Shown here: positions 50,002-59,119 of the stretch, one piece after another
Position numbering within the stretch: position 1 is the stretch's first letter
How the letters are laid out: every line of letters begins with the position of its first letter
Source: Microbacterium halophytorum
Lineage (GTDB): Bacteria; Actinomycetota; Actinomycetes; Actinomycetales; Microbacteriaceae
Direction: 5' to 3'
DNA: 64,000 nucleotides
Assembly: GCF_002970975.1 (NCBI RefSeq)
Contig: NZ_KZ672983.1
Coordinates: forward strand, 248,001 to 312,000
Notes under the pieces: generated by a model
Told to the model about the DNA's origin: nothing
The model's database searches: none
The model's input: the letters and a program-made list of their open reading frames with translations, nothing else
Translations under genes and position numbers: made by a program

Positions 50002-52407
50002 TCACCCCAACAGCACCGTCTCAACCCGCCGCACGACCGCGGACCGCACCTCGAGAATCGGCTCGGCCGCATCCGGACGCACGCGCGGGTCGACGTACAC
50101 CCCGGTTGCCGGGTTCCACGCGAACGCCTGCAGCGTGAGCGGCGCTGACCGCAGCGCGTCGGCGTACGGGGCGAGGTCGACCTCGAGCGCGCGGCCGTGC
50201 CAGAACTGGTCGGCGATCAGCTCGTCGCCGATGTGCAGCCGGATGACGTCGCCGATCCAATCCAGCGAGAGGACCGCGGCTTCGGCGGACAGCGCGTCCG
50301 CCGGTATGTGCACGTCGACGCTCGCGGCCGCCGCGAAGTCCGCCGTCGTCGGCGCCGACAGGCGGTCGGCGGGCCCGCCGCGGCGCACCGGCGCGACGGG
50401 CGCCGCGGGGAACGCGGGCACCTCGATGCGCTGCTCGGCGACCCCGGCAGGCACGGCGTACCGGCTGAAGACACCGCCCTCGCCGACGACAGGGGCCTCG
50501 TTCCGGAGGGGCGGGAACACGCCGATCGCGGTGGCTTCGGCGCCGCGCACGGCGCAGTAGCCGCCGTCGAACCACCCGCCGCCGCGCCACAGCACAACGG
50601 AGTCGCGCCCGCCGATGTCCCCGCGCCATACGGACGCCGCACCGTCGCCGTCGAGGATCACGAAGGTCGTGCCGCCGACGCGCACCTCGCAGCCGAGGCC
50701 CGGAGGGGCATCCGGGTGCAGGACGAGGTCCGCGCCGTCGCGCCGCACCGAGGCCCCGGAGACATCGGCCGCGAGCGCTCGGCTCGCCGGGGCGGCGCCG
50801 GCGGCCCCGTGCACCCGGATCTCCGGTGCGACACCCGGCGTCGCGGCGAGCAGCACGACCGGCCCGCCCGGCCCGTCGAACTCCGTGATCGGCTGGGCCG
50901 TCGCCGAGACCTCCTCCAGCCCGCCGAGCCGTTGGCGCAGAGGCCACGCCGCGTACGCGCCCGAGCGGAGGTGCGCCGGTGCCGACGGGATCGTCACGGC
51001 CTCGTCGTCGAACTCCACGTGGAACTGCACGTTATCGAGGGCGGGGAGGACGGCGATCGCCGGCTGGTGGTTGTTCACGAACAGGAACCCGCGGCGCCCG
51101 TCGGACCGCACGGCCCAGCGGGGCGCTCCGACAGCCGGTTCGGGGACCGTCACCACGGCGTCGGCGATCGCGCCGCCGAACGCCCGCAGCATGAGGTGCT
51201 GCTGGCGCAGCAGGTGGAAGTGGCGGCGCTGGCCGCCCGCCGCCCCGATGGGCGCCCCGAAGTCGTAGTCGCGCGCGGGCACGTCGTTCGGGTACCCGGT
51301 CTCCTGCGATTCCTGCAGCGTCGTCAGCCGCCCCATCGCCTGCGCCCCGCCGTGGTACATGTAGTAGCCCTGCCACGACGAGCCGCTGCCGAGCTTCGTC
51401 AGCGCGAGCGCCGCGACGTCATCCGGTTCGACGAGGGGCCTGCGGTGGTACGCGACCGCCATGCCGCCCCCGAGCTCGCACGTCACGAACGGCCACGGGT
51501 CGGCGTCGCCCGCCGCTTCCGCCGCCCGCGCGGGCGCATCGCGCAGGTCGGCGCCGACGGTCAGATCGTCGCGCACGGTGCTGAACGAGAAGTGCATCTC
51601 GCCGAACCCCGGCCAGCCGGTCGTCGACTCCTCCCAGAAGCCGTCGGCATAGCCGGCGTACACCGGCAGGACGCGGCCGGCCGGAAGCTGCGCGCCGCCC
51701 CATCCGGTCGCCGTCCACAGGCTCGCGCGCATGCCGGCCTCCTCCGCGAGGCGGCGCAGCGTCGCGAGGTGCGGGCCGTCGTCGTAGAGCTCGTTGTCGA
51801 CCTGGATGCCGATGATCGGGGCACCCGGGTTCTCCTCGGAGCGGAACAGCCCGCGCGCTTGCTCGGCGATCGCGCCGAACCACCGGCGCACGTGCGCGAG
51901 GTAGGCCGGGTCGTCGGAGCGGTGCCGGATGGGCAGCGCCTGCAGCCAGTCGGGGAACCCGCCGTTGCGCGACTCGCCGTGCGCCCACGGCCCGATGCGG
52001 AGCATGACCTTCAGGCCCGCCGCGTCCGCGAGCTCGATGAAGCGCCGCACGTCGCGGGGCCCGTCCCAGCGCAGATCCCCCTCGGTCTCCTCATGGGTGT
52101 TCCAGATCACGTAGGTCGCGAGCACCGAGATGCCGCCGGATGCGAGCTTGCGCAGCTCGCGCTCCCACCGATGCGGCAGGTCGCGGGCGAAGTGGTACTC
52201 GCCCATCACGGGGATCCACGGCTCGCCGCCGACCGTGACGCTGCGGCTCGTGAGCCGGATCGGGCCGGGCATACCGTCGCCGTCGCCGATCTCGAGCGGC
52301 GCCGCGCCCACGGGCGGCGGCATCGGAACCCGGATGCGGTGGGCGGCCCCCGCGGGAACCCGACGGCCGCGCGGCTGGTCCGAATGGATCGATTCGCTCA
52401 CCCGCAC
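50002..52407 (-). CDS. GH35-like beta-galactosidase
   Basis: An 801-residue enzyme without signal peptide, starting at GTG (52407) or the in-frame GTG 6 nt later. The catalytic barrel shows PWIPVMGEYHFARDLPHRWERELRKLASGGISVLATYVIWNTHEE, LRIGPWAHGESRNGGFPDWL, and GIQVDNELYDD with the acid/base Glu; the nucleophile probably lies in VTCELGGGMAVAYH, where the same CELGxG context as in the 5613 enzyme occurs. C-terminal beta-sandwich domains follow. The gene converges on the beta-helix gene with 11 bp between, so it has its own promoter. It likely removes galactosyl residues from imported fragments. Confidence 0.83.
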   Translation of the reverse strand: MRVSESIHSDQPRGRRVPAGAAHRIRVPMPPPVGAAPLEIGDGDGMPGPIRLTSRSVTVGGEPWIPVMGEYHFARDLPHRWERELRKLASGGISVLATYVIWNTHEETEGDLRWDGPRDVRRFIELADAAGLKVMLRIGPWAHGESRNGGFPDWLQALPIRHRSDDPAYLAHVRRWFGAIAEQARGLFRSEENPGAPIIGIQVDNELYDDGPHLATLRRLAEEAGMRASLWTATGWGGAQLPAGRVLPVYAGYADGFWEESTTGWPGFGEMHFSFSTVRDDLTVGADLRDAPARAAEAAGDADPWPFVTCELGGGMAVAYHRRPLVEPDDVAALALTKLGSGSSWQGYYMYHGGAQAMGRLTTLQESQETGYPNDVPARDYDFGAPIGAAGGQRRHFHLLRQQHLMLRAFGGAIADAVVTVPEPAVGAPRWAVRSDGRRGFLFVNNHQPAIAVLPALDNVQFHVEFDDEAVTIPSAPAHLRSGAYAAWPLRQRLGGLEEVSATAQPITEFDGPGGPVVLLAATPGVAPEIRVHGAAGAAPASRALAADVSGASVRRDGADLVLHPDAPPGLGCEVRVGGTTFVILDGDGAASVWRGDIGGRDSVVLWRGGGWFDGGYCAVRGAEATAIGVFPPLRNEAPVVGEGGVFSRYAVPAGVAEQRIEVPAFPAAPVAPVRRGGPADRLSAPTTADFAAAASVDVHIPADALSAEAAVLSLDWIGDVIRLHIGDELIADQFWHGRALEVDLAPYADALRSAPLTLQAFAWNPATGVYVDPRVRPDAAEPILEVRSAVVRRVETVLLG

Positions 52408-52485
52408 GACGCTATCGGTGCCGGGCGCCCTCCCGGTACCGACGGGACGACGGCGGGGATGGACGAAGCGCTCGGTCCGCCCTCG

Positions 52486-53316
52486 TCACCCGAGCCGGAG
52501 CGCCTCGGCGATCTGCTCGAGCGAGCCGATCGGGTCGTCTCCGAGCGCCTGGAACGACAGGTGGTCGGCGCCCGCGTCGAGGTGCGCCTGGGCCCCGAGC
52601 ACGGCGGCCGCGGCGGTCGGGTTCGCCGCGACGCGGTCGATCAGGGCATCCGAACCGCCGGAGGCGATGTCGTCCGGATCGACGCCGAAGCGCACGAGGG
52701 CGTTGGTGTAGTTCTGCAGGCCGAAGTACTTCTTCAGGTAGTTCCGCGCGATCTCGCGCGCCTTGCCCTGGTCGGCGTCGAGCGATACCTTCAGCTCTGG
52801 CGCGAGCAGCGCATCGCCGAGGATCGGGCGGGCGTGGGCCGTGTGCTCCGGGACCGTCAGGTACGGGTGCGCGCCAAGGGTCGCCTCGGCCGAGAACGCG
52901 AGCGTCCTGTCCCCCAGCGCGGCGAGGAGCATCTGGTCCTGACGGAGCCCCTCGGCGGCGAGCACCGCAACGTACTCGCGCAGGGCTGTCAGCGGACGCA
53001 CCCGCTCCGGGGTCGCCTCGCGGTGGCCGGAGCCGATGCCGAGCACGAAGCGGCCGGGGTGGCGCTCCTCGATGCGGCGGAACGACGCCGCAACGTCGAC
53101 GGCGGCATCCTTCCAGATATTCACGATGCCGGTCGCGACGGTGATGTGCTCGGTCGCGTCGAGCGCCCGCTCGACCGGCGCGAGCTCCGCGGACGGCGAT
53201 CCGCCGACCCAGAGCGCGCCGTAGCCGAGGCGCTCGACCGCTTGCGCGAACCGTTCGTCGATCCCGCTCTCCCAGCGCCACGCGCCGTACGTCCCGAAGT
53301 CCTGCTTCGTCACCAC
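52486..53316 (-). CDS. F420-dependent LLM-class oxidoreductase
   Basis: A 276-residue luciferase-like protein. It begins KQDFGTYGAWRW and continues AVERLGYGALWVGGSP, EHITVATGIVNIWKDAAVDVAASFRRIEERHPGRFVLGIGSGH, the F420-binding half of the barrel in this family. It is shorter than the 334-residue paralogue at 21737. The start is uncertain: a GGGAG site is 6 nt before the GTG at 53316 and 9 nt before the GTG at 53313, and a longer frame reaches 53364; family N-termini favour the short forms. The substrate is unknown. It is not obviously linked to the GH35 gene downstream. Confidence 0.8.
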   Translation of the reverse strand: MVTKQDFGTYGAWRWESGIDERFAQAVERLGYGALWVGGSPSAELAPVERALDATEHITVATGIVNIWKDAAVDVAASFRRIEERHPGRFVLGIGSGHREATPERVRPLTALREYVAVLAAEGLRQDQMLLAALGDRTLAFSAEATLGAHPYLTVPEHTAHARPILGDALLAPELKVSLDADQGKAREIARNYLKKYFGLQNYTNALVRFGVDPDDIASGGSDALIDRVAANPTAAAAVLGAQAHLDAGADHLSFQALGDDPIGSLEQIAEALRLG

Positions 53317-53546
53317 TTGCTGCTCCCTCGCGTCGTTCTCTCGGCCAGTGCGCGCATCCGGCACGCACTCGTTGGTGGCAACCGAACGGACGCGCGGTTA
53401 TTCCGTGCCCGCCGCGACGCGTGGCCGAGTGCGAGCGGCTCGGCGGCGGGGGTGACCGCGCTCCCCCTCGCCGACGCGTTCCCCGCGCAACCTTCGCGGG
53501 TCAGGACGGGGCCGGCCGCGAGCCTGATCGCGCCGCGACCGCATGC
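53317..53546. other. Intergenic stretch without a recognised feature
   Basis: About 230 bp between the F420 oxidoreductase start and the end of the Asp-rich protein gene, both on the minus strand. It must contain the oxidoreductase promoter, but no -10/-35 pair or hairpin stands out. Confidence 0.3.
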
Positions 53547-54035
53547 TCAGTCGTCGTCATCGTCATCGTCATCGTCATCGTCGTCATCGCCGCCGTTGTC
53601 GTCAGCGTCATCGTCGTCGTCATCATCGTCCTCGTCGACGTCGACCGGTGGCGGCGGCGTCACGCTCTCGACGTCGGACCCGCCGGAGCCCGACCCCGAT
53701 CCCCCGGATGACCCGCCATCGCTCGGGGCCGATCCGCCCGTGTCGTTCGCCGGCGGCGCTTCCGGCTCGTGACGGACCTCGGGCTCCCCCTTCGGCTCCG
53801 GCGATCTCTCCGGCTCCGCCGTCTTCTTCGGCTCCGGGCTCGGCTTCGGTTCTTCCGTCGGTTCGTCGCTCGGGGTCGGACCGCCCGTGCTCGTCGGCGC
53901 GATCGCCGGGGCCTCGCGGATGACCCCCGACTCGCGATCGCCGCCCATGGCCGCGGAGATCCCGACCACGCCGATGGCGACGGCCGCGACGCTCGCCGCG
54001 GCTCCGACCCAGATCATCACCTGTTCGCGCTTCAT
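53547..54035 (-). CDS. Membrane-anchored protein with poly-aspartate C-terminus
   Basis: A 162-residue protein, last gene of the seven-gene operon. One helix near residues 7-30 (VMIWVGAAASVAAVAIGVVGISAAMGG) anchors it with the C-terminus outside. Then come a Pro/Glu/Lys-rich spacer (EEPKPSPEPKKTAEPERSPEP), a Gly/Ser segment, a PPPPVDVDED hinge, and an acidic tail with runs of 8 and 13 Asp. The tail is coded by mixed GAC/GAT triplets (53550-53630) that could slip in length. It could bind calcium or another cation, or act as an electrostatic spacer in the envelope; there is no enzyme motif. The start overlaps the upstream kinase stop by 4 nt, so it belongs to the glycosyltransferase operon. Confidence 0.7.
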   Translation of the reverse strand: MKREQVMIWVGAAASVAAVAIGVVGISAAMGGDRESGVIREAPAIAPTSTGGPTPSDEPTEEPKPSPEPKKTAEPERSPEPKGEPEVRHEPEAPPANDTGGSAPSDGGSSGGSGSGSGGSDVESVTPPPPVDVDEDDDDDDDDADDNGGDDDDDDDDDDDDD

Positions 54036-55117
54036 GCCAGCGCCCTCCGTTCCCGGGCGGGCATCCCCACCCGACCTGATTCGCGTTCGGCCAGTCGCAC
54101 CAGCCGTTCGAGGTCGTCGTGCGCCGCGCGCCGGGAGCCGGGTCGCAGCAGGTGCACGCAGTCGATGCGGAACCGCGCGGCGAGGCGCCACGCGGACAGC
54201 CGCCTCTGGCTCACGTCGAGCGCGGCGGCGGCCGCCTCGACGGAGGCGAGGGCCACGCGGGCCCGATCGGGCGCCCAGGTGCCGAGCCGCACCGCCAACC
54301 CGATGTGCGCGGCGAGGTTGCCGAGGTCGAGCGCCGGGTCCGCCCTGGCGCACGTATCGAGGTCGATCAGGCCGACCCCGCCCTCCGGGCTCCACAGAAG
54401 CTGCTTGTCGTGCAGGTCGCGGTGCGCGAGGGCCCCCGGCGCGCCGGCGACGGCCGCCAGCTCGTCGGCGACGGCGCCCGCGGCGCTCCGCATCCGGTCG
54501 CTCCGGCCCACCAGAGCGTCTGCCCTGCCTGCCCACTCGAGCAGCACCCCCGCCTCGTCCTCCGTGCTGTGCGCGGGCAGGCCCGACGCGTCGGCCGAAC
54601 CCACGGCGGTCGACCAGGCGCGCTCCCACCCCCGCCACGCGGCCGCCCACTGCGCGACGCCACCGGATGCTCCGAGCTCGGCGAACGTCGTGCCGCCCAG
54701 CGGCGAGAAGCAGACGACGTCGCGCGCGGCGAACCCGTGCGGCACGATCCGGGGCACGCGCATCGCGCCGGCGAAGAGCTCGGCGCTGGCGTGGGCTTGC
54801 GCGACTCCGCCCGCGCGCCCCGGGCGCACGACCTTCGCGAACGCGCCCCCGTCGTCCAGGCGCACGACGGCGCGCTTACCCGGCCGGTGCGAGATGACGC
54901 GGCCCGCGCGGGCGACGGCGGCGAGCGCCGGGAGCCGCGGGTCGGCGCCGGCGGGCAGCAGCCGGGCGCCGCCGGCCGCGCTCCAGTACCCGCCTCGCGC
55001 CTCGCGGTCGCGCCGCGCTTCGATCGGCGTCTCCGCGCCGACCTCGGCGGGCCACGCCCTCGCGATCGCCCATTCGCGCCCCTCGACCTCGACCGCTGCC
55101 GGCACCTCCTCGCTCAT
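54032..55117 (-). CDS. Phosphotransferase (APH/maltokinase-like), second copy
   Basis: A 361-residue kinase-fold protein. The N-lobe has VVRLDDGGAFAKVV with the putative ATP-binding Lys. The catalytic loop is LAHRDLHDKQLL, with Asp as base and Gln in place of the usual Asn, followed by GLIDLDTCARADPALDLGNLAAH, where IDLD binds metal. Gln at that position also occurs in maltokinases (HGDYHLGQ type). It probably phosphorylates a sugar or glycoside. It overlaps the 55114 kinase and the Asp-rich gene by 4 nt each. The 55114 protein has the same length (361 aa), so this is a pair, perhaps acting together or arising by duplication. Confidence 0.78.
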   Translation of the reverse strand: MSEEVPAAVEVEGREWAIARAWPAEVGAETPIEARRDREARGGYWSAAGGARLLPAGADPRLPALAAVARAGRVISHRPGKRAVVRLDDGGAFAKVVRPGRAGGVAQAHASAELFAGAMRVPRIVPHGFAARDVVCFSPLGGTTFAELGASGGVAQWAAAWRGWERAWSTAVGSADASGLPAHSTEDEAGVLLEWAGRADALVGRSDRMRSAAGAVADELAAVAGAPGALAHRDLHDKQLLWSPEGGVGLIDLDTCARADPALDLGNLAAHIGLAVRLGTWAPDRARVALASVEAAAAALDVSQRRLSAWRLAARFRIDCVHLLRPGSRRAAHDDLERLVRLAERESGRVGMPARERRALA

Positions 55118-56199
55118 CCGGCGTCCTCCTCCGCGCGCGCCAGCTCGCCCTCGACGCGGGCGGGCCAATCGGCGGGCGCCGTGCGGAACGGCTCGATCGC
55201 CCGCTGCAGGATCGCGAGCGCGCGGTGGTTGCGCATTGCCGCCTCGTCGACGCGGCCTCCGGCGGCCCGGTAGCCGTCGAGCAGCGACGGTTCTCCGCCG
55301 CAGGCCAGGAAGGATCCGAGGTCGCTCTCGGGCGCGGCGATCTGCGCGCGATCGAGGTCGATGATCCGGATGCCGGAGCCGTCCGACAGCACCTGGTCGG
55401 CCGTGAAGTCGCCGTGGCAGAACGCGCGGCGCCGGCCGAACGGCCCGCGCGCGATGCGGTCCGCCACCCGCCGGGCGCGGCCCGCCAGCTCGGGCAGCAC
55501 CGCCGCGATGGCCTGCCCCGCGGCGCCCGCCTCGCGGGCGGGGTCGGCGACGGGCAGGGCCGGCGGCGACACGAGGTGGATCCCGGCCAGGGCCTCGCCC
55601 GCCCTGGCGGCCGACTCGGGCGAGGCGTCGAGATCGGCACCCCACCAGGGCGTCGACGACACCCCGTCGCCCAGCCGGACGGGCGCGAGGACCGGCAGCC
55701 CCGCGGCCGCGAGCGCCGACGCCGCCGCCATCGGCGCCTCCTCCGCGGCGAACTTCACGGCGGAGGCGCCGTCGCGCACGACGAGCCTCCGCAGCGGGTT
55801 GTACCGGACGATGCGCGCACCCGCGAGCGTCGCCGCCCGATCGCCGTAGTGGCTCATCACGCGCCGCACCAGGAGCCGGTCGGCGTACGCGGGGCCGGAG
55901 AGCACGCGCGCGGTCGGGGCGAACGTCACGGCACCGGCCCGCCGCGCCCGGTCGGCGCTCTTGACGAGCTTGTCGGGGTCGGCGTAGGAGGCGATCCAGT
56001 ACCGGTCGCCCGCCGCATCTCGCACGGCGGCGAGGATCGCCGCGCCCGGCTTGTACCGGAGCCGCTCGATCTCGAGGCGCCGGCCGAATGCGTCCGCCCG
56101 GGCGTCGTCGTCGAGGACGACGGCGAGCTCCGGCAGCGAGGGGTCGCGCTCGATCAGCGCGGCGACGGCGTCGCCGGCGGTCATCGTGGACGGGTTCAT
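55114..56199 (-). CDS. Phosphotransferase (APH/maltokinase-like), first copy
   Basis: A 361-residue kinase-fold protein. It has YKPGAAILAAVRDAAGDRYWIASYADPDKLVKSADRARR in the N-lobe, and ARIVRYNPLRRLVVRDGASAVKFA. The catalytic loop is CHGDFTADQVL (again Gln instead of Asn), with metal motif IRIIDLDRAQIAAPESDLGSFLA. The ATG at 56199 overlaps the ABC transporter stop by 4 nt; the ATG at 56184 is an alternative. The paired kinases suggest phosphorylation of two positions or of two sugars during glycoconjugate assembly; alternatively, one protects the cell from its own product. Confidence 0.78.
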   Translation of the reverse strand: MNPSTMTAGDAVAALIERDPSLPELAVVLDDDARADAFGRRLEIERLRYKPGAAILAAVRDAAGDRYWIASYADPDKLVKSADRARRAGAVTFAPTARVLSGPAYADRLLVRRVMSHYGDRAATLAGARIVRYNPLRRLVVRDGASAVKFAAEEAPMAAASALAAAGLPVLAPVRLGDGVSSTPWWGADLDASPESAARAGEALAGIHLVSPPALPVADPAREAGAAGQAIAAVLPELAGRARRVADRIARGPFGRRRAFCHGDFTADQVLSDGSGIRIIDLDRAQIAAPESDLGSFLACGGEPSLLDGYRAAGGRVDEAAMRNHRALAILQRAIEPFRTAPADWPARVEGELARAEEDAG

Positions 56200-58010
56200 G
56201 CGGCCCTCCCGAACGTCGTCGACGCGGCGCGCATCCACCTGGCGAGCCGGGAGTCGTGGCGGGCGAGCAGTTCGGCCGGGTCACCGTCCTCCACGATCGC
56301 GCCGCCCTCGAGCCACACGATCCGGTCGGCCGTGCGGATCGCGGCGGGGTCGTGCGTGATCGAGATCGTCGTGCGGCCCTGGGTCAGCGACGCGATCGAC
56401 GCCGCGACCGCCGCCTTCGAGGCGGGGTCGAGGCCGGTCGTGGCCTCGTCGAGCACGACGATCGGGGCATCCCTCAGCAGCGCCCGCGCGATCGCGATGC
56501 GCTGGCGCTGGCCGCCCGAGAGGGTCTGCCCGCGGTCGCCGAGCTCCGTGTCGTAGCCGTCGGGCAGCCCGACGATGAACGCGTGGGCCTGCGCGCGGCG
56601 GGCGGCCTGCTCCACCTCGGCGTCGGTCGCGTCGAGGCGTCCGAGCCGGATGTTCTCCCGTACCGTGGTCGCGAACAGCACGCTCTCCTGGTGCACGACG
56701 GACACCCTGGCGCGCACGCTCTCGAGCGTCGCGCGCCGCACGTCCCATCCGTCGATCGCGACGGTGCCGCCGGCGGGGTCCGCCGCCCGGGTGATCAGGC
56801 CCGCGAGGGTCGACTTCCCGGCGCCAGAGGGGCCGAGAACGCACACCGACGTGCCTGCCTCCACCTGCAACGACAGGCCGCGGAACAGCTCGGCGCCGCG
56901 GCCGTCGTCCATCCGGATGTCGCGCAGCTCGACCGCCCCCGGCCCGCCCGGGAGCGAGAGGGCGCCGGGTCGATCCGCGACCTCGGTCTCCTCGTCGAGC
57001 AGGTCGGCGACGCGTTCGCCGGATGCGCAGGCCTTCGCGATGCGCCCCGTGTGCTTGGCGAGGTCCTTGAGCGGCCGCAGTGCGAGCTTCAGGTAGCTCG
57101 TGAAGATCACGAGGTCGCCCGGCGTCAGCGCACCCTCGATCACCCGCCATCCGCCGAACACGAGCACGAAGGCGAGGGCGAGGCCGACGATGACGTCGGT
57201 GCTGCGCTCGAGGCCGGCCGCGAGACGCCGTGCCTTCACGCCCTCGCCGAGCGCGCGCTCGTTGCCCCGTTCGAAAGCCTGGCCGCGCTGGCGCTCCAGC
57301 CCGAAGGCCTGCACCACCCGGATCGCCCCGAACGTCTCCGCGGCCGTGTTCGCGAGGTCGCCCTCGCTGCGGCGCGTGCGCCGGGCGGCGGCCGTGATCT
57401 TCTTCGCGCCCGTGCGCGAGAGCAGCGCATAGAGGACGGCGGCCACGAGGACGACGACTGCGAGGAGCGGATCGAGGAACGCCATCACGACGGCGAGCAC
57501 CACGAGCGTGACGATGTTGCCGATCAGCGGGAGCCCCGCCGTGACCGCGACCTCCTGGAGCCTGCCGACGTCGCCGACGAGCCTCTGCACGTTGTCCCCG
57601 TGCGCGGCGGTCGAGTGGTAGCGGAGGGTGAGGGACTGCAGGTGCGCGAACAGCCGCGAGCGGATGCGGGTGGCGATGCGCGAGCCGGCGAGCGCGAACG
57701 CGACGGTCGCGAGGTATTGGGAGCAGGCCCGCAGACCGACGATGCCGATCAGCAGGAGACCGCACGCGAGCAGCAGCGGGACGGTGGCGGGCGGGCCGCC
57801 CGCCGCCGCGCCCGACGTCGCGCCGAGGCTCACCGTCACGGCGTCGACGACGAACTTCAGCGGCCACGGCTCCGCAACGCGGAGCGCGACCTCGATGAAC
57901 ATCGCGAGGAGGCCGCCGCTCAGCAGCAGCCGCTCACCGCGCAGGTGGGGCCGCAGCAGGCCGAGGGTCCGTCGCAGCGGCCCCGGCCGCTTGTCGGTCT
58001 CGGGCGTCAT
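56196..58010 (-). CDS. ABC exporter (permease-ATPase half-transporter)
   Basis: A 604-residue exporter with a six-helix N-terminal domain ([38 protein letters not shown]) and a C-terminal ATPase: Walker [10 protein letters not shown]-loop [10 protein letters not shown], signature [12 protein letters not shown], Walker [13 protein letters not shown]. It is complete in one gene, so it probably works as a homodimer. It lies between the glycosyltransferases and kinases in an operon with 4-nt overlaps, so the likely cargo is the glycolipid, oligosaccharide or small glycoside built by those enzymes. Confidence 0.88.
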   Translation of the reverse strand: MTPETDKRPGPLRRTLGLLRPHLRGERLLLSGGLLAMFIEVALRVAEPWPLKFVVDAVTVSLGATSGAAAGGPPATVPLLLACGLLLIGIVGLRACSQYLATVAFALAGSRIATRIRSRLFAHLQSLTLRYHSTAAHGDNVQRLVGDVGRLQEVAVTAGLPLIGNIVTLVVLAVVMAFLDPLLAVVVLVAAVLYALLSRTGAKKITAAARRTRRSEGDLANTAAETFGAIRVVQAFGLERQRGQAFERGNERALGEGVKARRLAAGLERSTDVIVGLALAFVLVFGGWRVIEGALTPGDLVIFTSYLKLALRPLKDLAKHTGRIAKACASGERVADLLDEETEVADRPGALSLPGGPGAVELRDIRMDDGRGAELFRGLSLQVEAGTSVCVLGPSGAGKSTLAGLITRAADPAGGTVAIDGWDVRRATLESVRARVSVVHQESVLFATTVRENIRLGRLDATDAEVEQAARRAQAHAFIVGLPDGYDTELGDRGQTLSGGQRQRIAIARALLRDAPIVVLDEATTGLDPASKAAVAASIASLTQGRTTISITHDPAAIRTADRIVWLEGGAIVEDGDPAELLARHDSRLARWMRAASTTFGRAA

Positions 58011-59119
58011 GCCGGCACCTCCTGCGCCTGCAGGGCGTCGAGGATGGTCGCGAGCGTGCGGTCCCAGTCGTGGTGCCGGACGGCGCGCTCGCGCGCCGCC
58101 GCGCCGAGGCCGCTCGCGACCATCCGGTCGTCGCGCAGCGCCGCGAGCGTGCGACGGAGCGCGACGGCATCGCCGGGCGGAACGAGGAGCCCCGTGCGGC
58201 CGTGATCGATGATCGACGGGATCTGTCCGGCGTCGGATGCGGCGATCGCCAGCCCCGCCGCCATGTACTCGTAGACCTTCAGCGGCGAGAAGTACGTCTC
58301 GGCGCGCTCGGGGTACGGCGCGACGCCCGCGTGCGCCGAGGCCAGCACGCCCGGCACCTGCCCGTGCGGAACCGCACCGAGCCAGGTCACGGGCGCGCCC
58401 CTGGCCGCGGCCAGCTCTTCGAGCCGCGAGCGCTCAGGGCCGTCGCCGACGACGACGAGCTCGGTGCCGTCGAGACCCGCGACCGCCTCGATCGCGACCT
58501 CGACGCCGTGCCATGGCTTCAGCGAGCCGACGAAGGCGACGCGCAGCGGGCCGTCGCCGTGCGAGGCAGGGGAGAACGCCCGGGTGTCGACGCCGTTCGG
58601 CACCACGCGGGCATGCGGCGCGCCGAACCGGCCCGCCCACTCCGCGACGGGTTCGGAGACGCAGGCGACGACATCCGCTCGGGACAGGAGATCGCGCGTG
58701 ACGGCCTCCGACTCCGCGGCGTGCACGAGGGATCGGTGGGTGCGCTGCTCGTCGATGAGGGGCGCGTTGACCTCGACGACGGCCGGCGCGCCGACGCGCG
58801 CGGCGGCGTCGGAGAACAGCGCGTAGCGCTCGTAGACGAGGTCGCAGCCGTCGGCATCAGCCCGCTCGGCGAGCCGGGCGGCGGCCGCCGCGACGAGCAG
58901 CTCGCGCTGGCCCGGATCGGCGCGGGGCACGCGGTCCTCGACGACGCGGGCGCCGCCGAGCAGCGCCTCGTCCCCATCGCCGCGCCGGGTGCAGTAGACG
59001 GTCACGTCGGCGCCCCTGCGCCGGAGCGCGCGCACGATCTGCTGCACGTGGATGGATGCGCCCTTCGTCCCGAGGACGGGGATGCCGGGGTCGGCGCAGA
59101 TATAGGCGACGCGCATCAT
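58007..59119 (-). CDS. Glycosyltransferase family 4
   Basis: A 370-residue GT-B glycosyltransferase. The N-terminal acceptor lobe has RVAYICADPGIPVLGTKGASIHVQQIVRALRRRGADVTVY. The donor lobe holds RVVPNGVDTRAFSP, VGSLKPWHGVEVAIEA, and PYPERAETYFSPLKVYEYMAAGLAIAASDAGQIPSII, where the second Glu of the E-x7-E pattern contacts the nucleotide sugar. ATG at 59119 overlaps the upstream gene by 4 nt. The sugar donor is unknown; a UDP-glucose dehydrogenase gene across the divergent promoter hints at UDP-glucuronate. Confidence 0.88.
   Translation of the reverse strand: MMRVAYICADPGIPVLGTKGASIHVQQIVRALRRRGADVTVYCTRRGDGDEALLGGARVVEDRVPRADPGQRELLVAAAAARLAERADADGCDLVYERYALFSDAAARVGAPAVVEVNAPLIDEQRTHRSLVHAAESEAVTRDLLSRADVVACVSEPVAEWAGRFGAPHARVVPNGVDTRAFSPASHGDGPLRVAFVGSLKPWHGVEVAIEAVAGLDGTELVVVGDGPERSRLEELAAARGAPVTWLGAVPHGQVPGVLASAHAGVAPYPERAETYFSPLKVYEYMAAGLAIAASDAGQIPSIIDHGRTGLLVPPGDAVALRRTLAALRDDRMVASGLGAAARERAVRHHDWDRTLATILDALQAQEVPA

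Noticed and set aside
52381-52396. AATCGATC-containing sequence near the GH35 start as a third LacI operator
   Set aside because: It is imperfect compared with the AATCGATT core and lies inside the first codons of the gene.
53550-53640. Triplet repeat as non-coding microsatellite
   Set aside because: It keeps the reading frame of the membrane protein, whose start overlaps the previous gene in the usual way for this operon.
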